A stretch of 64,000 nt of DNA from Paenibacillus terrae (GCF_000943545.1 NZ_JTHP01000023.1:1-64000); one strand, 5' to 3'. Shown: positions 17,476 through 27,166, counted from the first letter of the stretch. Program-made: numbers and translations. The notes: a model not told the origin generated them from the sequence alone.

Positions 17476-18921
17476 ATGCAATTTTCAATAATGTTTCTAA
17501 TGAATTTGGGGATGCTGATTGCCGTTGCCTATGTGGCGAACGTGATTTATAAATATGGGTTGAGTCGTACTTCTTCGCGATTTAAATATATCAGCTCGGT
17601 ACTGCTGGTGGTATTTGGCGGATGGGTTAGCTCTTGCTTCGGTTTTAACTTTAGCGAGACGGTTATTTTTGATCTGCGCTTTGTGCCGTTAATTATCGCG
17701 GCGTTGGTGTATCCCCGCTCCTATACGCTTGTTATTATCGGGGTAGCGATCGGGCTTACGAGATTTACCTTCGGTGTGAATATGGCGGCGTGGGCCGGCT
17801 TTCTGAATATGAGCATTCTGGGCGTGCTGTGCGCCGGATTGAACTACTGGATGCGCCGTTCCACCTGCCGTCTGATTATTAAGGCATCGGTGACCATTTT
17901 AGCGGTTAATATCGTAAATACGTTGAATATTGCCTTTCTGGGCGTCATTCCATGGCGCTATTATGTGGCGGAAGTTGTCCCTCTCACTTTGCCTATCGGC
18001 ATTGTACTCAGCTTTTTATTTGCGCTGATTTTACGTGATTTTCAGATGGAGCAGATGCGTAATTATCAGATTATACAGGCGAATCAGCTATTATCAGAGC
18101 AGCGTGATGAGCTACAGAAGACGAAAATCATTTTGGAAGAACGGGCCAGACAGTTAATGGTGGCTTCCCAATATAAATCGGATTTTATGGCAACGATGTC
18201 GCATGAGCTGCGTACACCACTTAATAGCATTATTAATCTGGCGCAGATCATCAACGAACAGGGAAAAGAACTGGATGAGGACGAGCTTTACCAGTATAGC
18301 GAGCTGATCTATGCCTCGGGGCATGATTTACTCCAGTTGATCAATGACATTCTGGACTTGTCCAAAGTTGAGGCGGGGCGGATGGAAATCGTCAGTGAGC
18401 CGGTCAGCGTACGCGAGATTGCGCAGGTGATGATGATGCATTTTGAAGTCACTGCCAAGGACAAGAAGCTTGAATTCAGCTTGAAGGAGCATGGTGATAT
18501 ACCGGATGAAATTCGATCCGATCCCAAACGTGTACAGCAAATTTTGCGCAACCTGTTGTCTAACGCTTTTAAGTTCACTCATGAAGGACGTGTACTGCTG
18601 GAAATCAGCACTCAGCATCTGGAACGAAAAGGGCAGGAGGGTGATTGGGTTGTATTTGCGGTAAAAGATACGGGCATCGGTATTTCCAAGCTTCAGCAGC
18701 ATGTTATTTTTGAGGCATTCCAGCAGGCAAACGGTTCCATTAACCGAAAATATGGAGGAACCGGACTGGGACTGTCGATTAGCCGTGATTTATCCCGCTT
18801 ATTGGGCGGTTTTATCCGTTTGGAGAGTGAGGAGGACAAGGGGAGCACATTTTTCCTGTACCTGCCCATGTGTCCGTCTGAAAGCAAGGAGGCGGGCGAA
18901 CAGCCGTTTAAATTAGCCTAA
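17476..18921 (+). CDS. Sensor histidine kinase with a 5TM LytS-like receptor part
   Basis: The 481-residue protein starts with five to six membrane helices of the 5TMR-LYT type (residues ~1-190), then a coiled stretch, a HisKA domain with the phospho-acceptor His in MATMSHELRTPLNSI, and a HATPase domain (NLLSNAFKFTHEG, KDTGIGIS, GGTGLGLSIS). ATG 17476 is chosen after GGGAGTGTGAG; the frame is open 35 codons upstream without a good site. No response regulator lies beside it, so it is an orphan kinase. LytS-type receptors often sense cell-wall or small-molecule cues. Confidence 0.85.
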   Translation: MQFSIMFLMNLGMLIAVAYVANVIYKYGLSRTSSRFKYISSVLLVVFGGWVSSCFGFNFSETVIFDLRFVPLIIAALVYPRSYTLVIIGVAIGLTRFTFGVNMAAWAGFLNMSILGVLCAGLNYWMRRSTCRLIIKASVTILAVNIVNTLNIAFLGVIPWRYYVAEVVPLTLPIGIVLSFLFALILRDFQMEQMRNYQIIQANQLLSEQRDELQKTKIILEERARQLMVASQYKSDFMATMSHELRTPLNSIINLAQIINEQGKELDEDELYQYSELIYASGHDLLQLINDILDLSKVEAGRMEIVSEPVSVREIAQVMMMHFEVTAKDKKLEFSLKEHGDIPDEIRSDPKRVQQILRNLLSNAFKFTHEGRVLLEISTQHLERKGQEGDWVVFAVKDTGIGISKLQQHVIFEAFQQANGSINRKYGGTGLGLSISRDLSRLLGGFIRLESEEDKGSTFFLYLPMCPSESKEAGEQPFKLA

Positions 18922-18964
18922 TAGCACAGGAGCAGGTAGGTTACAGGCATAAAGGAGGTCTATC

Positions 18965-19678
18965 GTGGAACGTAAAGCGGTCGTTGTGGGTGCAACGGGG
19001 CTTGTCGGGGGTTATGTTGTACGGGAGCTGCTGGTGCAAAAGGAATACAGCCGCGTCATGGTTGTGGGCAGACGTCCACTGGAAATCAAGCATCCCAAGC
19101 TGGAGCAGGCACTCATCGACTGGGAGCAGCCGATGGAAGCGGCATCCGCCTTCGAGGGGGTTGCTGATGTTTTTTGTTGCCTCGGGACGACGATGAAAAA
19201 GGCTGGCTCCAAGGAGCAGTTTCGTCAGGTGGACCTGGACTATCCGGTTCTGACCGCCCGGTTGGGCAAAGAGGCCGGTGCGGTGCAGATGCTCGCCATC
19301 TCCTCGATGGGAGCGGACCCGGAATCGCGCGTGTTTTACAACCGTACGAAGGGTGAGGCTGAGGAGGCGCTTACCGATATTGGCTTGCCTGCGTTGCATT
19401 TGTTCCGTCCGTCGCTGATTTTAGGCACAAGGCCCGAACGTCGTTTTGGCGAAGCCGCCGCGGCCGTCGTGATGAAGGCACTGGATGGCGTGATGACAGG
19501 CAAACTGGCTTCCTACCGCGCCATCCCGGCCTCGGTGATCGCACGGGCTATGGTACGAATCGCTCTCGCGCATGCGAGCGGCGTACATATTTATCCGAAT
19601 GATATCATTCGGGTCATCGGAGCTGAGCTGACACCCGGTGAGGATGAAACCGGCACAGAAACGGGTGCCATGCTATAA
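18965..19678 (+). CDS. NAD(P)-binding oxidoreductase, HTATIP2/TIP30-like
   Basis: The 237-residue protein is an atypical short-chain reductase: GATGLVGGYVVRELL binds the dinucleotide, VVGRRPL and CCLGTTMKKAGS are family motifs, and YNRTKGEAEEAL supplies the YxxxK pair. GTG 18965 has AAAGGAGG at six bases. Substrate unknown. It lies 38 bases before ridA on the same strand, so they may be one transcript. Confidence 0.8.
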   Translation: MERKAVVVGATGLVGGYVVRELLVQKEYSRVMVVGRRPLEIKHPKLEQALIDWEQPMEAASAFEGVADVFCCLGTTMKKAGSKEQFRQVDLDYPVLTARLGKEAGAVQMLAISSMGADPESRVFYNRTKGEAEEALTDIGLPALHLFRPSLILGTRPERRFGEAAAAVVMKALDGVMTGKLASYRAIPASVIARAMVRIALAHASGVHIYPNDIIRVIGAELTPGEDETGTETGAML

Positions 19679-19716
19679 TACGGAGAACCAGTATCAGGAA
19701 GGAGAATTCAACCTAT

Positions 19717-20097
19717 ATGAAAAAAACAATTGCCACTGAAAAAGCTCCCGGCGCTATTGGACCCTATAGCCAAGCTGTAGAGGCGGGTGGTTTTATTTAC
19801 ACCTCAGGACAGCTTGGACTGAATCCGGCAACAGGTGAGTTCGGTAAAGATGTACAGGAGCAGGCTCGTCTGTCCTTGAGCAACGTACAGGCTATTCTGG
19901 AAGCGGCTGGAAGCAGCCTGAACCAAGTCGTGAAAGCGACCGTATTCCTGAAAGATATGAACGATTTTGTCAGCGTAAATGAAGTATACAGCTCTTTCTT
20001 CGAACAGCCGTATCCGGCTCGTAGTGCGGTGGAGGTAGCACGTCTGCCGAAGGATGCACTAGTGGAGATTGAAGTTATCGCCTTGAAAGGCGAATAG
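19717..20097 (+). CDS. ridA: RidA-family enamine/imine deaminase
   Basis: The 126-residue protein is a full RidA (YjgF/UK114): APGAIGPYSQAV at the start, YTSGQLGLNP, VKATVFLKDMNDF and the Arg-containing YPARSAVEVARLPKDALVEI at the end. It hydrolyses the reactive enamines and imines released by PLP enzymes such as threonine dehydratase, in the cytoplasm as a trimer. A bidirectional terminator follows. Confidence 0.93.
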   Translation: MKKTIATEKAPGAIGPYSQAVEAGGFIYTSGQLGLNPATGEFGKDVQEQARLSLSNVQAILEAAGSSLNQVVKATVFLKDMNDFVSVNEVYSSFFEQPYPARSAVEVARLPKDALVEIEVIALKGE

Positions 20098-20109
20098 GCT
20101 GAGGAATAT

Positions 20110-20157
20110 AAAAGAACTTCCAAAATCCACACATGATGTGGAAATGGAAGTTCTTTT
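20110..20157. terminator. Bidirectional terminator between convergent genes
   Basis: AAAAGAACTTCCA and TGGAAGTTCTTTT pair perfectly with an inner TCCACA/TGTGGA stem, giving a T run on both strands. Confidence 0.9.
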
Positions 20158-20186
20158 ATGCCTGTGGTATACGTGATGAGATTCCT

Positions 20187-20942
20187 TTAGTCCCGGTCCC
20201 GGTTACGGGCAAAGAACAGCCAAAGCGAGTACACCAGGATGATTGCGGCCAGAATGAATGCAGCCAACCGCACGTTTTCATTGTTCGGATGCTCGATGGC
20301 GATGGCGACATAAGCCCACACGAACACAAGTGGATAAATGCTGTCACGATATGGGAAGCTGACCATGATAGCAAGCACGGTGCCAATGACCAGGATGATG
20401 ATCGCCCAAGTAGTATCGCTGAGCCCCCAGCCGCTCCACTCGTTCTTTTTCAGTGCCACCGTGATGTTGATGATGGTAGCGACGGATACCCAGCCAAGAT
20501 TCAGACTGAACGGGAGCTTGACGAACCACATTTCCCCGAGGGTTGGTTGCGGCGTACGAGTGCGCACATATACGACAGCCAGAGAGAGCAAGTACAGGAT
20601 AATGACAATCACACACAACTCTACATATACATACTGCCACAAAAAAATCCAGATCATGTTGAAGATACAGCTTAAAATAAAGAAAACCCCGATAGACTGA
20701 ACGCTCGTCTTGGTTTGTCCTGCCGATGTAGCCTGATACACAACAAAGCAGGCAAGCAGCAAGTAAATAACCGACCAGATGGAAAAGGCATAACCCGCAG
20801 GTGTCAGCAGGGTAGGGTACATGTTGGATACGGCAGCAGTGCTTCTTCCGCCGATGGGAAGTGTGGAAGCCAGAATGTTAATGACGATGACAGCGATAAA
20901 CGCAATGATATTCCACCATTTCAATGAATGGCTTTGTGCCAT
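20187..20942 (-). CDS. Seven-helix TspO/MBR-related membrane protein
   Basis: The 251-residue protein has about seven membrane helices, with features of the tryptophan-rich sensory (TspO/MBR-like) group: LTPAGYAFSIWSVIYLLL, FNMIWIFLWQY and LPFSLNLGWVSVATI. True TspO has about 160 residues and five helices, so this is the longer relative common in Bacilli. GGAGGAG precedes ATG 20942; an upstream ATG would start inside that site. Ligand and role unknown. Confidence 0.65.
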   Translation of the reverse strand: MAQSHSLKWWNIIAFIAVIVINILASTLPIGGRSTAAVSNMYPTLLTPAGYAFSIWSVIYLLLACFVVYQATSAGQTKTSVQSIGVFFILSCIFNMIWIFLWQYVYVELCVIVIILYLLSLAVVYVRTRTPQPTLGEMWFVKLPFSLNLGWVSVATIINITVALKKNEWSGWGLSDTTWAIIILVIGTVLAIMVSFPYRDSIYPLVFVWAYVAIAIEHPNNENVRLAAFILAAIILVYSLWLFFARNRDRD

Positions 20943-21151
20943 AGGGCATCTCCTCCTCAATGAATAATGAACCGTGGAATGACCGACTGGTCACAATCTT
21001 CTACTATGAATATACCCAATTTGCTACCAAATATGTCCTTGCCGGGAAAAGTTTCATGCTACAAATATTTTATTAAAAAGGTGTATTTATATGCAGTCAT
21101 ATGTAATCCAATGATAAAAATTTTAAGCACTAGAAGTGAGAAGATAGGAGA

Positions 21152-21508
21152 ATGAATGGTTTGGAAAAAGCGGGGAAGTTCGTAGGAGGAACCTTTTCGA
21201 TCTGGGTACTTTTATTTGCATGTCTGGGATTTTTCTTTCCTGCGGCGTTTACAGGGCTGAAGGGATACATACAGCTATTCCTTGGCATCGTGATGTTCGG
21301 AATGAATCTTTCCAAACGCAAAGCCGTTACACTGGAAACAGGGATGCAAAATTCCGGGTTGGGCGCGGCGCTGGCAGCGGCTCATTTTAATCCGGTTGCT
21401 GCTGTTCCGAGTGCCATTTTCAGCGTGTGGCACAATATTTCCGGCTCGCTGCTTGCGACCTGGTTTTCCCGTCGGGAAGAAAAGGACAGCACAGCCAGGA
21501 ACAATTGA
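21152..21508 (+). pseudogene. BASS-type transporter with a large internal deletion
   Basis: The frame is open for 118 codons but joins the first ~50 residues of a bile-acid:sodium-symporter family protein ([28 protein letters not shown]) directly to its last ~65 residues ([30 protein letters not shown]). Members of the family have about 310-330 residues, so roughly 200 residues are missing and transport is unlikely. The join falls near NLSKRK. The ribosome binding site (AGGAG) is intact, so a short membrane protein may still be made. Confidence 0.75.
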
Positions 21509-21610
21509 ATTACTGTCGGTGGCTTATGACAAGTGGCTAAGGTTCAGATTTTCCGGACAGTTTAAGGAAGGTCAAAAGGTTAGATTTGACTTTATGGAGG
21601 CGGATCATTA

Positions 21611-21635
21611 TACTGTGGTTATTATAACCACTGTA
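21611..21635 (+). promoter_or_regulatory. Perfect palindromic operator upstream of the old yellow enzyme gene
   Basis: GTGGTTAT-T-ATAACCAC at 21615-21631 is a perfect inverted repeat with 8-base arms. Its place, 96 bases before the flavin reductase gene, suggests a MarR/HxlR- or TetR-type repressor site; the regulator is not next to it. Confidence 0.55.
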
Positions 21636-21726
21636 TTAAAGTAAGCAATTAAAGCAAGTCACAGTAGGCAGGTTTCATGGTTTACAGCCTCATCTGATCT
21701 GACTTAAACTGAAGGAGAGAAAACGA

Positions 21727-22851
21727 ATGAACCCGAAATATAAACCTTTATTTGATACTTTTACTCTGCCATCTGGCGTTACATTGAAAAACCGTATCAC
21801 GATGGCTCCTATGACCAACTTTGCGTCTCATGAAAATGGTGAAGTCAGTGACCAGGAGTTGGCTTACTACCGTGAACGTTCCGGCGGTGTAGGTGCGGTC
21901 ATTACCGCTTGCGTGTACGTGACTCCAGACGGTAAAGGCTTTGTAAATGAGTTTGGCGCGGACAAGGATGAAATGATTCCGAGCCTGCGTCGTCTGGCCG
22001 ACACGATTCATCAGGAGGGCGCAAAAGCGATTCTGCAAATTTATCATGGCGGTCGTTCGTGCCCACCGGATCAAATACCGGACGGACAGCCGATCAGCGC
22101 AAGCGCGGTGGCTGAGGAAAAAGAAGGCGCACCTGTGCCGCGTGAAATGACCACCGATGATATTCACCGTGTTATCCGTGCCTATGGCGAAGCGACTCGC
22201 CGCGCGATTGAAGCGGGCTATGACGGTGTGGAGCTTCACGGCGCGAACGGTTATCTGGTGCAGCAGTTCTTCTCCCCGCATTCCAACCTTCGTACCGACG
22301 AATGGGGAGGAAGCCTTGAGAAACGCTTGACCTTCCCGCTGGCGGTTGTTCACGAAGTGAAGAAAGTGATCGCAGAGCATGCGAAGCAGCCGTTCGTTTT
22401 CGGCTATCGCTTGTCTCCCGAAGAGGGACACACGCCAGGCATTACATTGGACGATACGCTGGTGCTCGTAGACCGCTTGGCGGATCAAGGGCTGGATTAC
22501 CTGCACATTGCCGTCATGCATTTCTTCGGTGGTTCGTTCCGTGACCGTAGCGACGAACGGTCACGTACTGTTCTCATTCATGAGAAAGTTGGAAATCGCG
22601 TGCCGATTATGGGAGTTGGGTCGCTGAATACACCGAACGAGGCGCTTGCAGCGCTGGAGACAGGTGTACCGCTGGTTTCACTGGGACGTCCGCTTCTGAA
22701 GGAGCCGCAATGGGTTCAGAAGGTGCAAAACGGAACAGAAGATACGATCCGCACGACATTGTCCAAGCAAGCTCAACAGGAGCTGGTCATTCCGGACTAC
22801 CTGTGGGGTGCGTTGACGATGACACCCGGCTGGGTGACTTTTACGGATTAA
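21727..22851 (+). CDS. Old yellow enzyme family NADH:flavin oxidoreductase
   Basis: The 374-residue TIM-barrel flavoprotein shows MAPMTNFASH, QIYHGGR, GYDGVELHGANGYLVQQF and NLRTDEWGGSLEKR, all OYE signatures. It reduces activated alkenes, quinones or nitro compounds with NAD(P)H. AAGGAGAG precedes the ATG. The stop is followed by a terminator, so the gene is alone in its transcript and is probably controlled by the palindrome upstream. Confidence 0.88.
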   Translation: MNPKYKPLFDTFTLPSGVTLKNRITMAPMTNFASHENGEVSDQELAYYRERSGGVGAVITACVYVTPDGKGFVNEFGADKDEMIPSLRRLADTIHQEGAKAILQIYHGGRSCPPDQIPDGQPISASAVAEEKEGAPVPREMTTDDIHRVIRAYGEATRRAIEAGYDGVELHGANGYLVQQFFSPHSNLRTDEWGGSLEKRLTFPLAVVHEVKKVIAEHAKQPFVFGYRLSPEEGHTPGITLDDTLVLVDRLADQGLDYLHIAVMHFFGGSFRDRSDERSRTVLIHEKVGNRVPIMGVGSLNTPNEALAALETGVPLVSLGRPLLKEPQWVQKVQNGTEDTIRTTLSKQAQQELVIPDYLWGALTMTPGWVTFTD

Positions 22852-22866
22852 TTTTTGAATTGAAGG

Positions 22867-22904
22867 GATACCCTGGGTTGCTGCCAAGCATCCGGGGTAT
22901 TTTC
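22867..22904 (+). terminator. Terminator after the old yellow enzyme gene
   Basis: GATACCC and GGGGTAT enclose an inner stem, followed by TTTTCC. Confidence 0.7.
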
Positions 22905-22956
22905 CTGTCTTGTGTCCCGTGAGTACGAAACATATGAATAGCGAGAAAGAAGGAAA

Positions 22957-23550
22957 ATGACAATGTTACATGAAGCTAATGGTTCGTTTTCAATAGAGTC
23001 CACCCATCCCGGGTTACGGATTCGACTTTTACAAGTAAGTGATGCAGAACGATTATTGGAGATTAGACGCGAAAATTTTGATTTTTTTAAGCCATTTGAG
23101 CCAGAACGGTCTGAAATTTACTTTACGCTGGAAGAACAGGCCCGCCTGATTTCCATCGGCCTTGAAGCTGTGCAAACCGGGCAGGGATATACGTTTGGAC
23201 TTTTTTTGCCGGAAAATGATAAGCTGATCGGCAGAATGGAGCTATCGGGCGTAGCCAGAGGCCCTTTTCAAAATGCGAATCTGGGATACTTCGTAGATCC
23301 TGCACATCACGGACAAGGCTACGCCACCTCAGCAGTAAAGGATGTTGTACGTTACGCCATCAATGAATTGGGATTGCACCGTATACAGGCCGGGGTTATG
23401 CCGAGAAATACGCCATCCAATCGAGTGATGGAAAAGGCCGTATTTCGCCGGGAAGGGCTGGCTCTAAACTTTTTGAAGATTAATGGTGTCTGGGAAGATC
23501 ATGTGCTGTATGCGTTAACGGCTGAGGATCTACAGAATGGCGTTTTCTGA
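22957..23550 (+). CDS. GNAT acetyltransferase, RimJ/RimL type
   Basis: The 197-residue protein fits GNAT N-acetyltransferases of the RimJ/RimL kind. The acetyl-CoA loop is visible in GYFVDPAHHGQGYATSAV and the end motif in MPRNTPSNRVMEKAVF. GAAGGA lies upstream of ATG 22957; ATG 22963 is also possible. Its last 71 bases overlap the end of the response-regulator gene on the other strand. Substrate (ribosomal protein or drug) unknown. Confidence 0.85.
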   Translation: MTMLHEANGSFSIESTHPGLRIRLLQVSDAERLLEIRRENFDFFKPFEPERSEIYFTLEEQARLISIGLEAVQTGQGYTFGLFLPENDKLIGRMELSGVARGPFQNANLGYFVDPAHHGQGYATSAVKDVVRYAINELGLHRIQAGVMPRNTPSNRVMEKAVFRREGLALNFLKINGVWEDHVLYALTAEDLQNGVF

Positions 23551-25141
23551 ACTCGCCGGGCGTGATGCCCTCCAGTTTTTTGAATACCTTGCCAAAATAT
23601 TTTTCGTCCTGATAACCAACCATACCGGCAATATGATGAAGGCGTAGCTTGTCGTTTAACAGCAGCAGCTTCGCTTTGTCCATCCTGATCCGACATAGAT
23701 ACTCGGACAGATTAACGCCGTATTCCTGCTTGAATTTACGAGAGATATATTCCCGACTGAGGTAAAAACGGCTCGCCATATCCTGTAGGGAAATGTCCTC
23801 ATCGTAATGAGCGTCCAGATAGCGGGCAATATCACGGATAACAGGATTGCTTGGGCTATGGCTTGGTGTAAGGGCCTGACCGGCCGCAAGCAGTCGGTTT
23901 TCAACCTGCTTCTGCCATAGGGGCAGGGATAGCAAGCCCCGGTTGTCGACCGGCAGGGCAGGGATGGAGCCGTGCTCGTCTGCCAGTTCCTCCCCTGCCG
24001 CATCGCCGGGTCTGTCGTTCAGCCAGCGGGCCAGCATCCAGTCCAGCTCCTGATTCCAGCCGACCAGTTGCTCTGCCGTAACCGAAGGCAGCTCGGCTAC
24101 GGCTGATATCCAGCGGCCAGCCGCCGCAGCTATACGACTGGCGTTGCAGCTGAGTGCACTAAGCCGCAGCTCCTCCTCCATCTCGGGAAGCTGGGGAAGA
24201 CGTACGGCTTGCCGTGCAAGAGAGCTATGGTGCAGCCAGTCGGCGGCTTGCAGCACATCCCGTTTCCACAATGCTTGCCGCGCTTCCTGGTAGGCTGTGG
24301 CCGCCGTCACGGGAAAGGCACCGAAAGAGCCGATTCCAATATGCATATAGCACCGCAACGCCGTTCTTATCCCTGTGTGTATATCCTGCAAGAGCAGCGG
24401 CCAGCGGGACGGTTCGCCCCAATACAGCAGAATAATTTCGTCCATACGCTCCAGATGACGGAACGCAATCCCGGTTTGGGAATTCCCGAGAAACTCGTTA
24501 CAGATGTTAATCAGGGAAAAGCCCAGAAGCGTGTGCCGCGTTTTGTATTTGTCCAGTATATCGGCATCCAGTTGAGTGGTGCTCATCACCGCTGCATTGC
24601 ACATATGAATAGCCGCAGGAAGATGCAGTTCCTCACGTAAAGGCGTGATGGAAAGATGGGTATTCGCCGTGCCGGACACCAGCTCGGTCAGGAGCTTGTC
24701 GGCATAGTGCGGCCTCATCCGGTTCACCTCAATCGCCTGCATCGTGTGCCTGTTCCGGTCTTGCTCCGCTGTCTGCCAGGCTTGAGTGGCTTTGGTTAAA
24801 GCCTCGTTAATCTCCACCGGGTCCACAGGCTTGAGAATATAGTCCATGCCTCCCCGACGGATGACCTGCCGGACCAGCTCAAAATCGTCATAGCCGCTGA
24901 CCACCACGACTCTGGTCGCGGGGGAATTCACCTGAATCCACTCCATTAGGGCCACCCCGTCCTTGCCAGGCATCCGCATATCCGTGAGTACAACAGGTGG
25001 CGAAAGGGCGGTGATGACCTCAATCGCCTGATCTCCCGACTCAGCTTCAATGACCTCAGTCACGCCACAAGCTTCCCAATGTACAAGCATTCGAATGGCA
25101 TGGCGCACATGCTTTTCATCATCCACAATCAGCACTTTCAT
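23480..25141 (-). CDS. YesN-type response regulator, AraC family
   Basis: The 553-residue protein has a receiver domain (1-~125; DD7-8, phospho-acceptor Asp54 in VLTDMRMPGKDG, Lys in ILKPVDP), a variable middle part, and a C-terminal AraC-type double helix-turn-helix (~435-535; ISLQDMASRFYLSREYISRKF, IAGMVGYQDEKYFGKVFKK). It is made right after its kinase (six bases apart). The neighbours show its task: control of the sugar transporter genes read in the other direction from 27167. The last ~23 codons lie antisense to the acetyltransferase gene and extend past the usual end of the domain. Confidence 0.92.
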   Translation of the reverse strand: MKVLIVDDEKHVRHAIRMLVHWEACGVTEVIEAESGDQAIEVITALSPPVVLTDMRMPGKDGVALMEWIQVNSPATRVVVVSGYDDFELVRQVIRRGGMDYILKPVDPVEINEALTKATQAWQTAEQDRNRHTMQAIEVNRMRPHYADKLLTELVSGTANTHLSITPLREELHLPAAIHMCNAAVMSTTQLDADILDKYKTRHTLLGFSLINICNEFLGNSQTGIAFRHLERMDEIILLYWGEPSRWPLLLQDIHTGIRTALRCYMHIGIGSFGAFPVTAATAYQEARQALWKRDVLQAADWLHHSSLARQAVRLPQLPEMEEELRLSALSCNASRIAAAAGRWISAVAELPSVTAEQLVGWNQELDWMLARWLNDRPGDAAGEELADEHGSIPALPVDNRGLLSLPLWQKQVENRLLAAGQALTPSHSPSNPVIRDIARYLDAHYDEDISLQDMASRFYLSREYISRKFKQEYGVNLSEYLCRIRMDKAKLLLLNDKLRLHHIAGMVGYQDEKYFGKVFKKLEGITPGEFRKRHSVDPQPLTHTAHDLPRHH

Positions 25142-25147
25142 GACAGG

Positions 25148-26962
25148 TCACTCTCCCTTAATATGAATTTCGGTATGGGCTTCGGTACGAATTTCGAGTG
25201 TATAACGAACGCCATGAGGCAGAATATTGTCTACATACAGGGTATTAGAGCCGTCTTCGGAGTGAAGCTGGATGCGCAGCAGCACATTACGGAGTCCGAT
25301 AGAATCCGACTCGCCAGTGTTCGGTTCCTCATAGGCTTTCAGCGGACGTTTCAGCATATGCTGGAGCTGCTCCAACTCAGCCTGCGGAATGGAAGTTCCG
25401 TTATTTTCCACTGTTATCTTCACGATTCCTTCCCGAATTCGGCAGCCTGCAATTCGAATTTCACCATGTCCCAGCCGCGGATCAGCACCGTGTTTAAAGT
25501 AATTTTCCACTAATGGCTGGAGAATCATTTTGGGCACCTGGTCATCCAGGACTCCATCTGCCCACTGGTAAGTGACCTCTAATTGCTCGCCAAAGCGTTC
25601 TTTTTGCAAATCAAGATATTGCTTTACATGCTCGGCCTCTTCCTTAAGTGTTACGACCGTATGATCCCGCATGTTATAGCGCAGCATTTTGGCAAGGGAA
25701 GAGAGCAGAGAATAGATTCGCGGCACCTCATGCTGTAGAGCCAGCGTTCCGATAGATTGTAGCGTATTGTATAAAAAATGAGGATTAATCTGTGCTTGAA
25801 GCGCTTTCAATTGATGTGTCTTGTTCGCCAGTTCGAGCTTGTATTCCCGTAAAATGAGATTGTTGATGGTATCCATCATCTGTCTGAAACGGCGTGACAG
25901 CACTCCGATCTCATCATTGCTCATGGCCCGGATGTCTACATCCAGTTGACCGGACTGAATCTGGTTTATGTAGCGGGTCAGTCGTTTGATGGGCTCCGTG
26001 ATTTTGATGGAAATCCACAAGGTGGCGACAATGACGAGCAGCAACGCTGCGCCTGTAATGACTGCATTGATCTGGGTCAGGCGAGTGGCCCGTAAATAAA
26101 GCGTGCGATTAGGGATTTTCTTGACGATCGTCCAGCCTGACAGGTTGGCATCCAGCTTGCCATACACCTGCAATGCCGTATCGTCTTCAATGACTCCATG
26201 CTCGCCTTCTTTAGAAATTCGATTAAGCAGACCAGATTCCTTCCAGTGTGTTCCAATCAACGCTTCCTGCCCACTATATATGATCGTTCCGTTCCGGTCG
26301 ATCAAAAACAGTTCCTCTGTATCTGCATCGTACAACTGACGGCAAATGCTACGCAGCGGGTCCAGACGAACATCCATAGCAAGCACCCCAAGCATCTCTG
26401 AGGAAGGAATGTTCCGAATCGCCCGATGGAGTGTAAATACCTGCCGCTGTGTGTCGTGTTCTGCATAGGAAACCGTCGAAAAGCCGTACAAATGCTTCGT
26501 ATGTGAAGGCTGGATGAACAATCCGGAAGAGCCGTAATGAATTGAACCGGGAAAGGGTGCCAGCCGGAATTCCCGTAGAGGGACTGTGCTGGTAATCAGC
26601 GTAGATTGCCTGGCCTCAAAAGAGTGCAAATACACCTGATCGATGCCTGACGAAGCATTCATCATCGTTTGCAGCGTGGTGTAAATTTCGGCAACGGCCC
26701 GGTAATCATTCGGAATTTTAGCCAGGTTGCGCAGGAAATGAGGATCATTATAGACTCCAATGGACGCGCGGTTTAATCCTTGTAAATAGTTATCCAGATT
26801 CGTAATTCCCTGAAAAATAAGCCGTTCATTTTCTTGTGTGGCCTGCTCTCGCAAGGATTGCTTGGTAAGAATGAAGGTCATGGTCATCGACAGCAGCAGC
26901 GGCAGAGTAACCGCAATTAAGAGAAACCAGATCAGGCGAGAACGAATGCTGTGGAATTTCAT
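25148..26962 (-). CDS. YesM-type sensor histidine kinase
   Basis: The 604-residue protein has two membrane helices (about 8-30 and 295-320) around an extracellular sensor, a HAMP domain (ITEPIKRLTRYINQI, SNDEIGVLSRRF), then the His-kinase domain with the phospho-acceptor His in LQAQINPHFLYNTLQ (~392), and a HATPase domain with LQPLVENYFKHG. AAAGGAG lies before ATG 26962; an ATG six codons up lacks a site. With the regulator behind it, it likely senses a sugar or oligosaccharide outside the cell. Confidence 0.92.
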   Translation of the reverse strand: MKFHSIRSRLIWFLLIAVTLPLLLSMTMTFILTKQSLREQATQENERLIFQGITNLDNYLQGLNRASIGVYNDPHFLRNLAKIPNDYRAVAEIYTTLQTMMNASSGIDQVYLHSFEARQSTLITSTVPLREFRLAPFPGSIHYGSSGLFIQPSHTKHLYGFSTVSYAEHDTQRQVFTLHRAIRNIPSSEMLGVLAMDVRLDPLRSICRQLYDADTEELFLIDRNGTIIYSGQEALIGTHWKESGLLNRISKEGEHGVIEDDTALQVYGKLDANLSGWTIVKKIPNRTLYLRATRLTQINAVITGAALLLVIVATLWISIKITEPIKRLTRYINQIQSGQLDVDIRAMSNDEIGVLSRRFRQMMDTINNLILREYKLELANKTHQLKALQAQINPHFLYNTLQSIGTLALQHEVPRIYSLLSSLAKMLRYNMRDHTVVTLKEEAEHVKQYLDLQKERFGEQLEVTYQWADGVLDDQVPKMILQPLVENYFKHGADPRLGHGEIRIAGCRIREGIVKITVENNGTSIPQAELEQLQHMLKRPLKAYEEPNTGESDSIGLRNVLLRIQLHSEDGSNTLYVDNILPHGVRYTLEIRTEAHTEIHIKGE

Positions 26963-27166
26963 GCGAATAGCTCCTTTCACAATTCAAGGCAAGCCGGAGG
27001 TCAATATTTTCCCCCTGAATGGTTCACGATCTTGCGTGTTCTCCAGAGCGCTTATTCGACATAATGAACATGTGAACCGCAAATCGAATGGTCAAAGCGC
27101 CCATGCTGCTTGAGGAAGCCGTAAGGAGCGCTCCAGACGCCAACAGACAAAAAAGGGGGGATCGGC

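Noticed and set aside
24209..24640. Plus-strand open frame of 143 codons inside the YesN-type regulator gene
   Set aside because: Antisense to a well supported coding region and without any domain.
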